Shown piece after piece: positions 45,250 to 55,018 of a stretch of DNA of 64,000 nucleotides. Both the position numbers and the translations under genes were made by a program. The DNA comes from Chitinophagaceae bacterium. GTDB taxonomy: Bacteria > Bacteroidota > Bacteroidia > Chitinophagales > Chitinophagaceae. Within the stretch, counting starts at the first letter, position 1, and each line of letters starts with the position of its first letter. The stretch is from positions 248,001 to 312,000 of the forward strand of contig JAFKGR010000004.1 of NCBI GenBank assembly GCA_017307735.1, read 5' to 3'. The notes under the pieces are model-generated. The model saw only the letters and a program-made list of their open reading frames with translations. It was not told where the DNA came from and searched no databases.

Positions 45250-46800
45250 TTAAACACCCCGCTTCACTTTTGACTTAAATCCAAACCCCGTTGCGCCTTT
45301 TGTGTCGCCTGTGAAGTCCATCATTTCAATAGCCTGTTCTCTGTGGGCAGCGGGAATCACAAACCTTTCTTCAAATTTTGGCAAAGAAGTGAGTGCATAA
45401 ATGGCGTCGGCCATTTCTGCATTGATACCTGCTTCGCTCAGGGTATTATCTGCTTTTTCGTTGGTGATATCACCCACCGTTACCCTTCTTCTGTGAATGC
45501 GCACGGCCATTAGTTTTTTCCAAACCTCTTTGATGACGTCTTCATCCCCTGCACTGAACAAACTGGCGATATATTTTAATGGAAATCTTATCTGTTCTAA
45601 TTTTCCCCACAATTCTTCCGTGCTGGTATCGTATATCCAGTCGTTATTCCATTTTTTTGCAAGCGGCGCTTTTTTATCTGCTTCTGTCGTGTTGTCCACC
45701 TTCTTAACGCTTGCCATAACGGGCAGTAACGGTGGAATATAAAACAACATCGGCAGCGTGCGAAACTCAGGATGCAATGGCAGCGCCAGCCCCCATTGTT
45801 TTACAAATTTGTAAATGGGAGAAGCCTGTGCAGCATGCAGGGTGGAATCGGCAATACCGTTTTCTTTTGCTGCCTTGATTACATCTTCATCAAACGGGTC
45901 AAGGATAATATCCATCTGACTTTTGATTAAGTCTTTATCGTCAGCGCTTGCTGCTTCCTCAATGCGGTCGGCGTCATAGAGCAGAACTCCAAGGTATCTG
46001 ATTCTTCCCACACAGGAGTGCATGCAGGCGGGCGCCAGCCCGGCTTCAAGGCGCGGATAGCAGAGAATACATTTTTCCGATTTCCCGGTGTGCCAGTTAA
46101 AATATGATTTTTTATACGGACAGGCAGTCACGCACATTCTCCAAGCACGGCAAACCTGTTGGTTGATGAGCACGATACCGTCTTCGCCTCTTTTGTAAAT
46201 GGCTCCGGACGGACAGGAAGCCACGCATGCGGGGTTCAGACAGTGGTTGCAGATGCGTGGCAGATAAAACATCGCCATCTTTTCCAGTTGAAACATCACT
46301 TCCTGTTCTTCGGGAGTAATGTTTTTCATATTCGGGTCGTTGCGCGCATAGTCGGGAGTGCCTCCCAGATCGTCATCCCAGTTGGGACCCATTTTTATGT
46401 CAATGGGTTTTCCGGTAATCAATGACACTGGCCTTGCTGTGGGCTGATCGTCTCCCTGCGGAGATTCTATCAGGTCTAAATATTTGTAGGTGAAGGGTTC
46501 GTAATAATCATCTATCACCGGAAGGTTGGGGTTGTAAAAAATATTGACCAGCCCGCGTCTTTTGCCGGCGCCTTTCAGATGAATCTTTCCGTTTCTTTTT
46601 CCCCATCCGCCTTTATAAATTTCCTGGTCTTCCCATTTGGAAGGATAACCCGTGCCGGGCTTGGTTTCCACATTGTTCCACCACATATACTCGGCTCCCT
46701 TGCGGTCGGTCCAGATATTTTTACAGGCTATAGAGCAGGTATGGCACCCGATACATTTATCTAAATGAAATACCATTGCTATTTGCGAACGAACATCCAT
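45250..46800 (-). CDS. narH: Respiratory nitrate reductase beta subunit NarH
   Basis: NarH carries one [3Fe-4S] and three [4Fe-4S] clusters linking NarI to NarG. In 516 residues, close to the 512 of E. coli, the cysteine groups are clear: DKCIGCHTCSIACKN (Cys16, 19, 22, 26), ICNHCLNPACVASCPSGAI, VCRAWRMCVTACPYKK with the Trp that marks the [3Fe-4S] site, and KCILCYPRLEAGLAPACMHSC. No Tat signal, so the enzyme faces the cytoplasm. It is 41 bp downstream of narG. Confidence 0.97.
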   Translation of the reverse strand: MDVRSQIAMVFHLDKCIGCHTCSIACKNIWTDRKGAEYMWWNNVETKPGTGYPSKWEDQEIYKGGWGKRNGKIHLKGAGKRRGLVNIFYNPNLPVIDDYYEPFTYKYLDLIESPQGDDQPTARPVSLITGKPIDIKMGPNWDDDLGGTPDYARNDPNMKNITPEEQEVMFQLEKMAMFYLPRICNHCLNPACVASCPSGAIYKRGEDGIVLINQQVCRAWRMCVTACPYKKSYFNWHTGKSEKCILCYPRLEAGLAPACMHSCVGRIRYLGVLLYDADRIEEAASADDKDLIKSQMDIILDPFDEDVIKAAKENGIADSTLHAAQASPIYKFVKQWGLALPLHPEFRTLPMLFYIPPLLPVMASVKKVDNTTEADKKAPLAKKWNNDWIYDTSTEELWGKLEQIRFPLKYIASLFSAGDEDVIKEVWKKLMAVRIHRRRVTVGDITNEKADNTLSEAGINAEMADAIYALTSLPKFEERFVIPAAHREQAIEMMDFTGDTKGATGFGFKSKVKRGV

Positions 46801-46841
46801 GATTGATATTTTTGATGTTTTGAATAAAGTTTATTTTGTGT

Positions 46842-49800
46842 TTACCATACCAGTTTTTCCATCTTCTTCACGATTACGTGCGTGTCTCTCTGTGGCGCTA
46901 CCGGCCCCCAATAATTGAAATGATAAGAGAATTGCCCGTAACCACCGTTCAGGAAATTGGGCTTCAGATGAATGCGCGTAACGCTGTTGTGCCCGCCGCC
47001 GCGACGGTTTCCCCTCAATTGTGATTTCGGAATGCCCACCGTTCTTTCGGGAACGTGATAGACGATACATACGCCATAAGGAATCCTGGAGCTAACTACC
47101 GCGCGGGTTACATACACGCCGTGGTCGTTGTGCACTTCAACCCAGTCGTTGTCTTTGATGCCTAATTCTTTTGCATCTTTTTCGCTCAGCCAGCATGGTT
47201 CAATACCGCGCGAGAGTGTCAGCATCCTCAGATTTTCCATGTAGGTGGAATGGATGTGCCATTTGCCGTGCGGCGTGACGTAGTTCAGCGCTTTTGCTTT
47301 TCCCTGTTTCCATGTTTCCCGCAGGTCGCCATACACCTCCGGACTTGGAGCAGGTTTAAATGTGGGCAGATGCTCACCATAAGCGATGTATAATTCCTGG
47401 TCAAGATAGAAGTGCTGTCTGCCCGTCAATGTTCTCCATGGAACAAGCCTTTCCACATTGTAAGTATAAGCGGCGTAAGCCCTGCCGTTGTTGATGATGC
47501 CCGACCAAACCGGAGTGGTATTGTAACGGTGAGGTTGGGCAAGCAGATCGGCATACCGGATTTTTACATCCTTGCTTCCTTCGGAAAGATCGGCAAGCAC
47601 CAGTCCCGTTTTCTGCTCCATAAACTTATACGCTCTCTCTGTTAGTTTGCCATTGGTGAGTGTGGAGAGATGCAATACTGCATTGGCGGCCCACTCATCT
47701 TCCTGAATGGAAGGCAATATTTTGTCCTGATATTTCCGGTGGTGGAAGTGATGAGAAGTACACATTTCATCGTACTCTTGTTTGCAGTCGTAATGATTGC
47801 CATGCGCTCCCAACCCTTTTTCACGTACACCTTCGCCGAGGGTAATAAACTTTTCGTAAATCTGAGTGTAATCTCTTTCCACAACGGCCAGTTTGTGCAT
47901 GGTTTTTCCGGGAATGACTTCGCATTCACCCTTGTACCAATCCTTGATAACGGGTTGCGTAATTTCGTCCGGCGAATCGTGTGAAAGCGGCATGGTTACC
48001 ACGTCTTTCTGCACTTCAGCAAAATATTTTTTGGCCATTTCGCTGGTGGCCTTTGCAATATGTTTGAAGATATCCCAATCAGTTTTGGATTCCCAAACAG
48101 GTGCGATGGCCTGACCCAGCGGATGAATAAAGGAGTGCATATCCGTGGTATTCAGGTCTGCTTTTTCGTACCATGAAGCGGCGGGCAACACGATATCAGA
48201 ATAGAGCGCAGAAGAATCCATCCGGAAATTGAGGTCAACCACCAAATCCAATTTGCCGACAGGCGCCACATCATGCCATTTTACTTCTTCGGGTTTTTCA
48301 TCTGCATCCACGGCGATGGCGTTGTGATGTGTGCCCAGATAATGTTTCAGGGCATATTCATGTCCTTTCATGCTGGCCAGCAAGGCATTTCCGCGCCAGA
48401 TGTACCATACGCGGGGATAATTGATTTCCTCTTCCGGGTCGCTGACAGCATATTGCAATTTTTTTGATTTCAATTTCTCCAGTACATAAGCCTTTATTTC
48501 TTCATCATTTTTAGCGCCGCTTGCCACGGCTTGTTTGGAAAGTTCAAGCGGGTTGGCATTGAATTGCGGATAAAAAGGCATCCACCCGTTTCGCACAGCC
48601 GTGAAGATGGTGTCGGCCACATGTTTTTCTGTCCATTTGTTTTGAGGAACGGTGTTGTAATCAGAATAATGCCCGTCGTAACGATACTGGCAGGTGTTGA
48701 TGTAGTGCCAGAGCGGAGCTTGTTGCAGCCGCGATACGGGCACCCAGTCTTTTGCAAATGCAATAGAACCCCATGAATCTACCGGAGCCAGTTTTTCCTG
48801 TCCAACGTAATGGTTAAGACCTCCGCCGTTCTTCCCTACACATCCGCAAACCATCAATGCCATGGCGCCCGCACGATATGTGAGATTTTGGTGATACCAG
48901 TGGTTGACACCGGCGCCGACCAAAATCATACATTTCCCTTCAGTGAGGTTGGCCGTCTCTGCCCATTCGTGTGCAAATTGCAGAACTGTTTTGGAATCTA
49001 TTCCGGTAAATATTTCCTGCCATGCGGGAGTATATGCAGCATCGGGATCGGTATAATCCTTTGGATATTGGCCGCCCAGGTTTCTGTCCACTCCGTATTG
49101 AGCCATGATCAGATCATAAACAGTGGTTGCAGGAATTTTCCCTTCTGATGTTTCAACCCATTTAACCGGCACGCCTCTCAGCGCTTTTTTACCCATTCCG
49201 AATTCTGTAAATTCCACCTGCAATACTTCATCTTTTTTATCCAGCAGTGTGAGAACAGGATCGTAATTGAGGTCCGTTTCACCGCATTCATATTTCATAT
49301 TCCACTTGCCTCCGTTTTTATCCCAGCGATAGCCCATTGTACCTTTGGGAACCACGTACTCACCTGTTTTTTCATCTATGGATAAAAATTTCCAGTCGCC
49401 ATTTTCTATTTCCTTCCATTTAGGCAATTCATTGGCGCGAACCATTCTGCCTGCGGTGTAAGTATCGCCTGCCTTATCCAGGCGAACCAACATCGGACTG
49501 TCGGTATATCGTTTTACATAATCAATAAAATAAGGAGTCTGTTTTTCGTGGTGATATTCCTTTAAAATTATATGGGTAACGGCCATCCAGAATGCCCCAT
49601 CGCTACCGGCATTCAGCGGAACCCACTGGTCGGCATATTTGCACAACTGACTGAAATCGGGAGAAAATACTACTGCCTTTGTTCCGTTGTGGCGCGATTC
49701 TGCAAAGAAATGACAATCCGGTGTGCGCGTCATGTTCAGATTGGTACCCATATCGGCTATCATCTTGGCATTGTACCAATCGGCGCTTTCACACACATCG

Positions 49801-50459
49801 GTTTGTTCGCCCCAGAGTTCGGGAAACGCCGGCGGCAAGTCGCAATACCAGTCGTAAAAGCTCAGGTTAACACCCCCGAAGAGCTGAAGGAAACGGTGCC
49901 CGGCAGCGTGGCTCAGCATGGACATGGCCGGTATGGGAGAAAATCCTATGACCCTGTCGGGGCCATACTTCCTGGCAGTATAGATATTGGAAGCGGCGAT
50001 GATTTCTAATACTTCATCCCATGAGGAACGGCGAAAGCCTCCTTTTCCCCGTGATTGCTGGTAGCGTGTGCGTTTTTCTTTGTTATTCTGCAGATTTTCC
50101 CAGGCGGCTACCGGGTCACCGTTTGTTTTATTTTTTTCTTCTCTGAAAGCGTCTAAGAGTGTGCCCCTGATCAGCGGATATTTTATGCGCAACGGACTAT
50201 AGAGGTACCACGAATAAGAAATTCCCCGCTGGCATCCGCGCGGTTCGTAGGGCGGCAGATTATTGTCTATTAAGGGGTAATCCAATTGTTGCGTTTCAAA
50301 AACAACAATTCCTTCTTTCACATGAATTTGCCATGAACACCCGCCGGTGCAGTTCACGCCGTGGGTGCTTCGTACAACGCGGTCGTGCTGAAACCGGTTG
50401 CGGTAAAACTCTTCCCATTGGCGGGTTTTAGGGGAAATGATGTCTGTAATCCAACTCAT
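46842..50459 (-). CDS. narG: Respiratory nitrate reductase alpha subunit NarG
   Basis: NarG reduces nitrate to nitrite at a bis-MGD molybdenum centre. The 1205-residue protein keeps the FS0 ligands in [11 protein letters not shown] (His33, Cys37, Cys41) and Cys76 in [11 protein letters not shown], the same spacing as E. coli His49-Cys53-Cys57-Cys92, and the Mo-ligand region [20 protein letters not shown] with the Asp. No twin-arginine signal is seen, so it is the cytoplasm-facing nNar type, needing nitrate uptake (NarK). It follows a diheme cytochrome c gene by 56 bp and is the largest gene of the window. Confidence 0.98.
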   Translation of the reverse strand: MSWITDIISPKTRQWEEFYRNRFQHDRVVRSTHGVNCTGGCSWQIHVKEGIVVFETQQLDYPLIDNNLPPYEPRGCQRGISYSWYLYSPLRIKYPLIRGTLLDAFREEKNKTNGDPVAAWENLQNNKEKRTRYQQSRGKGGFRRSSWDEVLEIIAASNIYTARKYGPDRVIGFSPIPAMSMLSHAAGHRFLQLFGGVNLSFYDWYCDLPPAFPELWGEQTDVCESADWYNAKMIADMGTNLNMTRTPDCHFFAESRHNGTKAVVFSPDFSQLCKYADQWVPLNAGSDGAFWMAVTHIILKEYHHEKQTPYFIDYVKRYTDSPMLVRLDKAGDTYTAGRMVRANELPKWKEIENGDWKFLSIDEKTGEYVVPKGTMGYRWDKNGGKWNMKYECGETDLNYDPVLTLLDKKDEVLQVEFTEFGMGKKALRGVPVKWVETSEGKIPATTVYDLIMAQYGVDRNLGGQYPKDYTDPDAAYTPAWQEIFTGIDSKTVLQFAHEWAETANLTEGKCMILVGAGVNHWYHQNLTYRAGAMALMVCGCVGKNGGGLNHYVGQEKLAPVDSWGSIAFAKDWVPVSRLQQAPLWHYINTCQYRYDGHYSDYNTVPQNKWTEKHVADTIFTAVRNGWMPFYPQFNANPLELSKQAVASGAKNDEEIKAYVLEKLKSKKLQYAVSDPEEEINYPRVWYIWRGNALLASMKGHEYALKHYLGTHHNAIAVDADEKPEEVKWHDVAPVGKLDLVVDLNFRMDSSALYSDIVLPAASWYEKADLNTTDMHSFIHPLGQAIAPVWESKTDWDIFKHIAKATSEMAKKYFAEVQKDVVTMPLSHDSPDEITQPVIKDWYKGECEVIPGKTMHKLAVVERDYTQIYEKFITLGEGVREKGLGAHGNHYDCKQEYDEMCTSHHFHHRKYQDKILPSIQEDEWAANAVLHLSTLTNGKLTERAYKFMEQKTGLVLADLSEGSKDVKIRYADLLAQPHRYNTTPVWSGIINNGRAYAAYTYNVERLVPWRTLTGRQHFYLDQELYIAYGEHLPTFKPAPSPEVYGDLRETWKQGKAKALNYVTPHGKWHIHSTYMENLRMLTLSRGIEPCWLSEKDAKELGIKDNDWVEVHNDHGVYVTRAVVSSRIPYGVCIVYHVPERTVGIPKSQLRGNRRGGGHNSVTRIHLKPNFLNGGYGQFSYHFNYWGPVAPQRDTHVIVKKMEKLVW

Positions 50460-50515
50460 GATTTTTATATTAATCGGTTAATCAATGTTTATTTTTTTTT
50501 CAGTTTATCAGTGAA

Positions 50516-51349
50516 TCAGGCAGATTTCAGTTGCCTGTTGAAAATGCGTATGTTCACCGGCCCTTTTTTTCTTTTTATCCAAAAAAGAGAATACAATATT
50601 GCCAGGATTGTGAGTCCGGCTGCACCACCGAAAAGCAGATAGGCTCCTACTGTATTTGTCGGATTTGCAGGCGCCTGTTTATCAACAGTTGTCAGAAATG
50701 CAACGATATCAGCTATTTCCTGTGGCTTTACCGGATGGGCTGTATAGGTTTCCTTCATCTGGGGAAAGGGCAATCCCGAAACGATAGCCGCTACGCCCGA
50801 CGCCGATAACCTTGTTATGGCATGTGTCAGGTCTTTTCCCAATGCGCCTCCGCTTAGTGATCCTTTTATATCCACATTGTGGCAAGAGTTACAGGCGGCA
50901 CCGCGATTAGCAAAGCGGACATCACCCAGAAATAACAAACGGCCCGTCTCGGCATTTCCGGGAGGCAATTCAGTAATTGCGGTTGCAGTACCGGCAGAAG
51001 AGCTCTGCTTTGTGATATAAGCAAGCAGTTCGTCTATCTGTGCATTGGTCAGATTGGGATGGTCGGGCATCGGCATCTGATTAAAGGCCTTGAAAAGAGA
51101 GTCGGCGTATTTATCGCCGGACTTGACCACTGTTTGCGATGATTTGATGAAACTGACTATCCATTGTTTGGGACGCCTGTTTTCCACATTAGACAAATCT
51201 GGTCCCACAAGTTTTCCCTTGCCGATTGTATGGCAGGCGGAACAATTCGCTTTGAAAATTGCATCTCCGCCGGATTGGGAAAAAGCCGTTAGTTGGCCGG
51301 CGCCGATGAATACTGCTGTAATAAAAAGATTGCGAAATAATGATTTCAT
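50516..51349 (-). CDS. Diheme cytochrome c preceding narG (NarC-like)
   Basis: The 277-residue protein has a signal peptide (residues 1-24, SLFRNLFITAVFIGAGQL), two heme sites CSACH (Cys36, Cys39, His40) and CNSCH (Cys153, Cys156, His157), methionine-bearing loops NQMPMPDHPNL and FPQMKETYT as possible sixth ligands, and a C-terminal anchor at about 234-258 (VGAYLLFGGAAGLTILAIL). It is the first gene of the nar set. A diheme cytochrome NarC opens the nar operon of Thermus thermophilus and links the quinone pool or other donors to the reductase; a similar role is plausible here, but homology to NarC must be tested. Confidence 0.9.
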   Translation of the reverse strand: MKSLFRNLFITAVFIGAGQLTAFSQSGGDAIFKANCSACHTIGKGKLVGPDLSNVENRRPKQWIVSFIKSSQTVVKSGDKYADSLFKAFNQMPMPDHPNLTNAQIDELLAYITKQSSSAGTATAITELPPGNAETGRLLFLGDVRFANRGAACNSCHNVDIKGSLSGGALGKDLTHAITRLSASGVAAIVSGLPFPQMKETYTAHPVKPQEIADIVAFLTTVDKQAPANPTNTVGAYLLFGGAAGLTILAILYSLFWIKRKKGPVNIRIFNRQLKSA

Positions 51350-51712
51350 GCCTCTCTTTTTTGAGTAATAAAAAAGATATTTTTATCCTTTGTTTTTCAA
51401 TAAAAACAGAAACCGGTTTACCGTTGATCCACCAGTTCAATGATGGAGTTCTACATTTCAATCGCTCTTAACGAAATTATTTTCTAAAGCGACGAATGTG
51501 AAGGGATAAAATACAGGAAAGTATGTTTTCGTATTTTTTGGAAAATTGGCAGGAAGGGAAAAATTATTTGTAAGAGTTTGTTTATAAAAGGAGAGTTGGG
51601 TAATAATGGAACTCCTGCCTGAGCGAAGTAAAAATTTACAAACAAAATATTCTCCTGATATCTTTCTTTGTAAAATTGGTTTTCTTTTCGCAAATGAATC
51701 ATTCAGGAAATT
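51350..51712. other. 363-bp control region between the Crp/Fnr gene and the nar genes
   Basis: Both flanking genes are on the minus strand, so this holds the nar promoter. It is AT-rich. The only strong dyad is AAACCGGTTT (51410-51419, perfect 10-bp palindrome), about 60 bp upstream of the cytochrome ATG. No canonical FNR box (TTGAT-N4-ATCAA) was found; the nearest, TTGA-N9-TCAA at 51424-51440, has wrong spacing. No gene is seen. Confidence 0.5.
51410..51419. promoter_or_regulatory. Palindrome AAACCGGTTT upstream of the nar genes
   Basis: A perfect 10-bp palindrome 61 bp upstream of the first nar-operon ATG. It could be an operator for the adjacent Crp/Fnr protein or another regulator, but no consensus for this lineage is known to me. 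Confidence 0.3.
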
Positions 51713-52414
51713 TCAGATTGTTGATATATTTTTAAGCATAGGAATATTGAGGTAACTGAACTTTTTTGCAGTAAACCGTATGTGTCCTTCCTTTTCGAAT
51801 TCCTTTAAAATTTTTGAAACCTGTTCTTTGGTAGTTCCCGCCAGATCTGCAATATCCTGCCGCCCCATTGCAATTTTAAAGCTCGGGCTACCCTCTTTAT
51901 ATTCGTACGATTCCGCAAGAATCAGAAGCGCTTCGCCCACTTTCTGACGCACAGTCTTGTGCGCCAGATACAACGCCCTCTTTTCGGCCATTTCCAATTC
52001 TTGGAGAAAGAGATTGACCAATTGTTGCCTGAGCAAAATATTTTTACCGGAAATCTCTTTGAATTGATTGTAAGACACAAAGCAATATTCTACGTCCGAA
52101 ACAGCCTTTACTGTATAAGGATAAAACATATGATCCGGATTGATCCTGTGTCCGAAAACCGAACCTTTCCCTGCAATTCGGAGAATTAATGGCCTTCCTG
52201 TTTTCCCATTAAGTTCAACTTTTAAAAATCCTTTTTTAATAAAACTTATTCCCCGTTTAAGTTCCCCTTCGGAAAACAGGTTTTCTCCTTTTACCAAAGT
52301 TTTTGAAACCTTATTTGTGCTGATGGCCCTCAATGCATCCTTCCCACAACTGTTCAGAATGGAACAAGTCCTGGCTTTGCAGGTAAAACAATCATATCGA
52401 ACGGGATTAACCAT
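51713..52414 (-). CDS. Crp/Fnr-family regulator with an FNR-like cysteine cluster
   Basis: The protein of 233 residues (ATG at 52414; a longer frame uses TTG at 52444) has an N-terminal cysteine group CFTCKARTCSILNSC (Cys9, 12, 17, 23), resembling the [4Fe-4S] ligands of FNR, then the cyclic-nucleotide-like beta barrel (LFSEGELKRGISFIKKGFLKV), a dimerisation helix and the C-terminal helix-turn-helix (MGRQDIADLAGTTKEQVSKI). It lies directly upstream of the nar genes on the same strand and is probably their anaerobic activator. Whether it senses oxygen, NO or redox is not shown. Confidence 0.9.
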   Translation of the reverse strand: MVNPVRYDCFTCKARTCSILNSCGKDALRAISTNKVSKTLVKGENLFSEGELKRGISFIKKGFLKVELNGKTGRPLILRIAGKGSVFGHRINPDHMFYPYTVKAVSDVEYCFVSYNQFKEISGKNILLRQQLVNLFLQELEMAEKRALYLAHKTVRQKVGEALLILAESYEYKEGSPSFKIAMGRQDIADLAGTTKEQVSKILKEFEKEGHIRFTAKKFSYLNIPMLKNISTI

Positions 52415-52642
52415 CTGATCGTGGGCGATTATTTCTCTGAACAAAATTAAGGCGAACCTAAGCTCAGGCTTTTGATTTCTGTGAAAGATGATCCCAATCA
52501 GGCCATTATATGATTTTTGTCAACAGTTAATTCTGCCTGTTCTCCGCAAGAAGTTTATTTCCCACGGTTGATTTCTATCCACTTTTTACATGGCTGAAAA
52601 TCTTCAATGAATTGAAATCTGCATTTTCTTTACCTTTTGCCG

Positions 52643-53290
52643 ATGAATAATGAGATATTGCATGCCGGAAAAATATTATGGAATTATCATCAAATGCATC
52701 ATCAGATCCATCCTGCTGATTGCATTCTTGCCCTGGGCAGCCACGACCTGCGGGTGCCGGAGAGAGCGGCGGATCTGTATCTTCAAAACCTGGCTCCCAT
52801 CGTAATCATGTCGGGCGGGTTGGGAAATTTCACCAAAGAAATCTGGTCGGAACCTGAGGCGAGAAAGTTTGCAAGAATCGCTGTCAGTAAAGGAGTGCCG
52901 GCTGATTCAATTTTAATTGAGGATAAGTCTTCCAATACAGGTGAAAATATTTTATTTACCAGGACACTGCTCAACGAACGGGAAATTAAAGTAACGAAGA
53001 TCATCGTTGTGCAAAAACCCTATATGGAACGGCGTTCCTTTGCCACAATCAGAAAAGTGTGGCCTGAACCTGAAATCATGGTGACCTCGCCTCAAATTTC
53101 TTTTGAAGATTATCCGACAAAAGAAATTCCTGCGGAAAGGGTTATCAATATTATGGTGGGGGATTTGCAAAGAATCATTGAATATCCATCCAAAGGGTTT
53201 CAGGTTCCTCAGGATGTACCGGGAAATGTCATGCAGGCCTTTCAGTTTTTGAAAAAAGAAGGATTTACCAAACACCTGATTAAAAATTAA
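52643..53290 (+). CDS. YdcF-family (DUF218) protein
   Basis: This 215-residue soluble protein (ATG at 52643; TTG at 52637 in frame) shows DCILALGSHDLRVPERAADLY, APIVIMSGGLGN, a conserved EARKFARIAVSKGVPADSI, EDKSSNTGENILFTRTLL and VVQKPYMERRSFATIRKVWP. These are the nucleotide/SAM-binding marks of the YdcF/DUF218 family; E. coli YdcF binds S-adenosylmethionine but its reaction is unknown. No membrane anchor is seen, so it is cytoplasmic. It stands alone, divergent from the Crp/Fnr gene. Confidence 0.88.
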   Translation: MNNEILHAGKILWNYHQMHHQIHPADCILALGSHDLRVPERAADLYLQNLAPIVIMSGGLGNFTKEIWSEPEARKFARIAVSKGVPADSILIEDKSSNTGENILFTRTLLNEREIKVTKIIVVQKPYMERRSFATIRKVWPEPEIMVTSPQISFEDYPTKEIPAERVINIMVGDLQRIIEYPSKGFQVPQDVPGNVMQAFQFLKKEGFTKHLIKN

Positions 53291-53488
53291 GATAGTTTTT
53301 TGTCCATTTACCTGATATGAAGTTATTTTCTGAATATCCCGGCATGAATGGCGTTGTCGAAAATGATTATGCTGCCTGGCAAAATCAAATCCTGTTTTTT
53401 AGCAAAGCATTTTCATCTGAAAGAAAGTATTTCAGTTTTTTTTCGGGTGAAATGAAAGTTTGGCTAAGGCTTTGTGAAGAAGGTAGGC

Positions 53489-55018
53489 ATGTACGATGTA
53501 ATAATTATCGGCAGCGGTGCCGGCGGCTCTGCTATGGCTTTCGAATTGGCAGATTCGAATAAAAAAATATTGGTAATCGAACGTGGCGATTATGTACCAC
53601 TCGAAAAAGAGAACTGGGATTCCATCGAAGTTTTTGAGAGAAACCGTTATACGACAACAGACACCTGGCTGGATAAAGACGGGAAAGAATTCCGGCCGGG
53701 GATGCACTATAACGTTGGTGGTAACACGAAATTTTATGGATCGGCGCTTTTCAGGTTGCGGGAAGATGATTTTGGGGAGATAAAACACTTTGGTGGCACT
53801 TCGCCCGCATGGCCGATAACCTACAAAGATTTGCAACCGTATTATCTGGAAGTTGAAAAACTGTTTTGTGTGCATGGCCTGCGTGGAAGCGATCCCACTG
53901 AACCTCCTGAAACTCAGCCGTACCCGCTGCCTCCGCTACCTCATGAACCCCGGATTAAAGAAGTTTTTGATCAATTGACCGCCTATGGTTTGCACCCGTT
54001 CTATTTGCCGGTTGGGGTAAATCTGAACCCTCATAAAACTGCAAACTCTCCCTATATCCTGGATCGGTTTGACGGTTTCCCTGATGCAGCAGAACGCAAA
54101 GCTGATGCACAAAGCTGTGCTTTATCCAAAGCTTTGGAACATCCCAATGTGGAATTGATGACCAATGCGAAAGTTCTGAAATTGATTACAGATGAATCAG
54201 GTCAGAAAATAACCGGCGTTTTGGTGGATCATCTTGGCGAACAAATCACTTTGGAAGCCGGATTATTTGTTCTCTCTGCAGGAGCCATCAACTCTGCGGC
54301 ATTGCTTCTGGATAGCGCAAACAAGAATTTCCCAACCGGACTCGCCAATCATTCTGATCAGGTCGGAAGAAATTATATGTTTCATCAAAACACTGCGCTG
54401 ATAGCGCTTTACACAGAGCCCAATCCTACAAGGTTTGGAAAAACCTTTGGCATCAATGATTTTTACCGGGCGGCCAGAGGATACGAATTTCCTCTGGGCC
54501 ATATTCAGATGTTGGGAAAGTCGGATGAACACCAGATTTCAGCAGATTCTCCTGTTCCTGCACCGGGTTTTACTTTCGAAATCATGGCGAAACATGCAGT
54601 TGATTTTTGGCTTACCTCCGAAGATTTGCCTGATCCGGATAACCGCGTGACAGTTGAAAACGGGAAAATGAAACTTTCATACACGCCCAATAATGAAAGG
54701 GGGCACGAGCTGTTGAAGGAGGAGTTGGTGAAAGCATTAAAAGCATCCGGAAAGTTCCAGTCTTTCTTTTTCAAAGGTTATTATTTCAGCAAGGGAATCG
54801 GGTTGGCTTCTCCGGCGCATCAAAACGGAACCACCAGGATGGGGACTGATTCAACTAAATCAGTAGTTGATACATTTTGCAAAGCACACGATCTTGAAAA
54901 TTTGTACATCGTGGATGGAGGTTTCTTTGTTTCGAGTGGTGCCGTAAACCCTGCTTTGACAATTATAGCCATGGCTTTGCGGGTTGGCATGCACCTTAAA
55001 AATAAGGTTTTGAAATAA
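53489..55018 (+). CDS. GMC-family FAD oxidoreductase
   Basis: From the ATG at 53489 the protein has 509 residues; a GTG at 53474 is in frame. The FAD-binding motif is MYDVIIIGSGAGGSAMAFELA with VIERGDYV; FLRLREDDFG-like text and YNVGGNTKFYGSALFRLRE follow, and the C-terminal GMC end is HQNGTTRMGTDSTKSVVD, YIVDGGFFVSSGAVNPALT with His and Asn in active-site positions. Such enzymes oxidise alcohols or sugars; no tat or secretion signal is seen. The stop TAA shares its last A with the ATG of the MFS gene, so the two are translationally coupled and probably act on the same compound. Confidence 0.92.
   Translation: MYDVIIIGSGAGGSAMAFELADSNKKILVIERGDYVPLEKENWDSIEVFERNRYTTTDTWLDKDGKEFRPGMHYNVGGNTKFYGSALFRLREDDFGEIKHFGGTSPAWPITYKDLQPYYLEVEKLFCVHGLRGSDPTEPPETQPYPLPPLPHEPRIKEVFDQLTAYGLHPFYLPVGVNLNPHKTANSPYILDRFDGFPDAAERKADAQSCALSKALEHPNVELMTNAKVLKLITDESGQKITGVLVDHLGEQITLEAGLFVLSAGAINSAALLLDSANKNFPTGLANHSDQVGRNYMFHQNTALIALYTEPNPTRFGKTFGINDFYRAARGYEFPLGHIQMLGKSDEHQISADSPVPAPGFTFEIMAKHAVDFWLTSEDLPDPDNRVTVENGKMKLSYTPNNERGHELLKEELVKALKASGKFQSFFFKGYYFSKGIGLASPAHQNGTTRMGTDSTKSVVDTFCKAHDLENLYIVDGGFFVSSGAVNPALTIIAMALRVGMHLKNKVLK

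Noticed and set aside
49572..50009. 145-codon plus-strand frame
   Set aside because: It is antisense to narG, which has intact cluster and molybdenum ligands here.
51424..51440. FNR-like dyad TTGA-N9-TCAA before the nar genes
   Set aside because: FNR boxes have six bases between the half sites; nine puts the halves on different helix faces.
52472..52485. Possible FNR half-box TTGAT-TTCT-GTGAA upstream of the Crp/Fnr gene
   Set aside because: The second half agrees at only three of five positions.
53317..53562. 81-codon plus-strand frame before the GMC oxidoreductase
   Set aside because: Its second half overlaps the oxidoreductase start in another frame and turns into unlikely Cys/Arg-rich text; only the first 50 residues look protein-like, and no family is evident.
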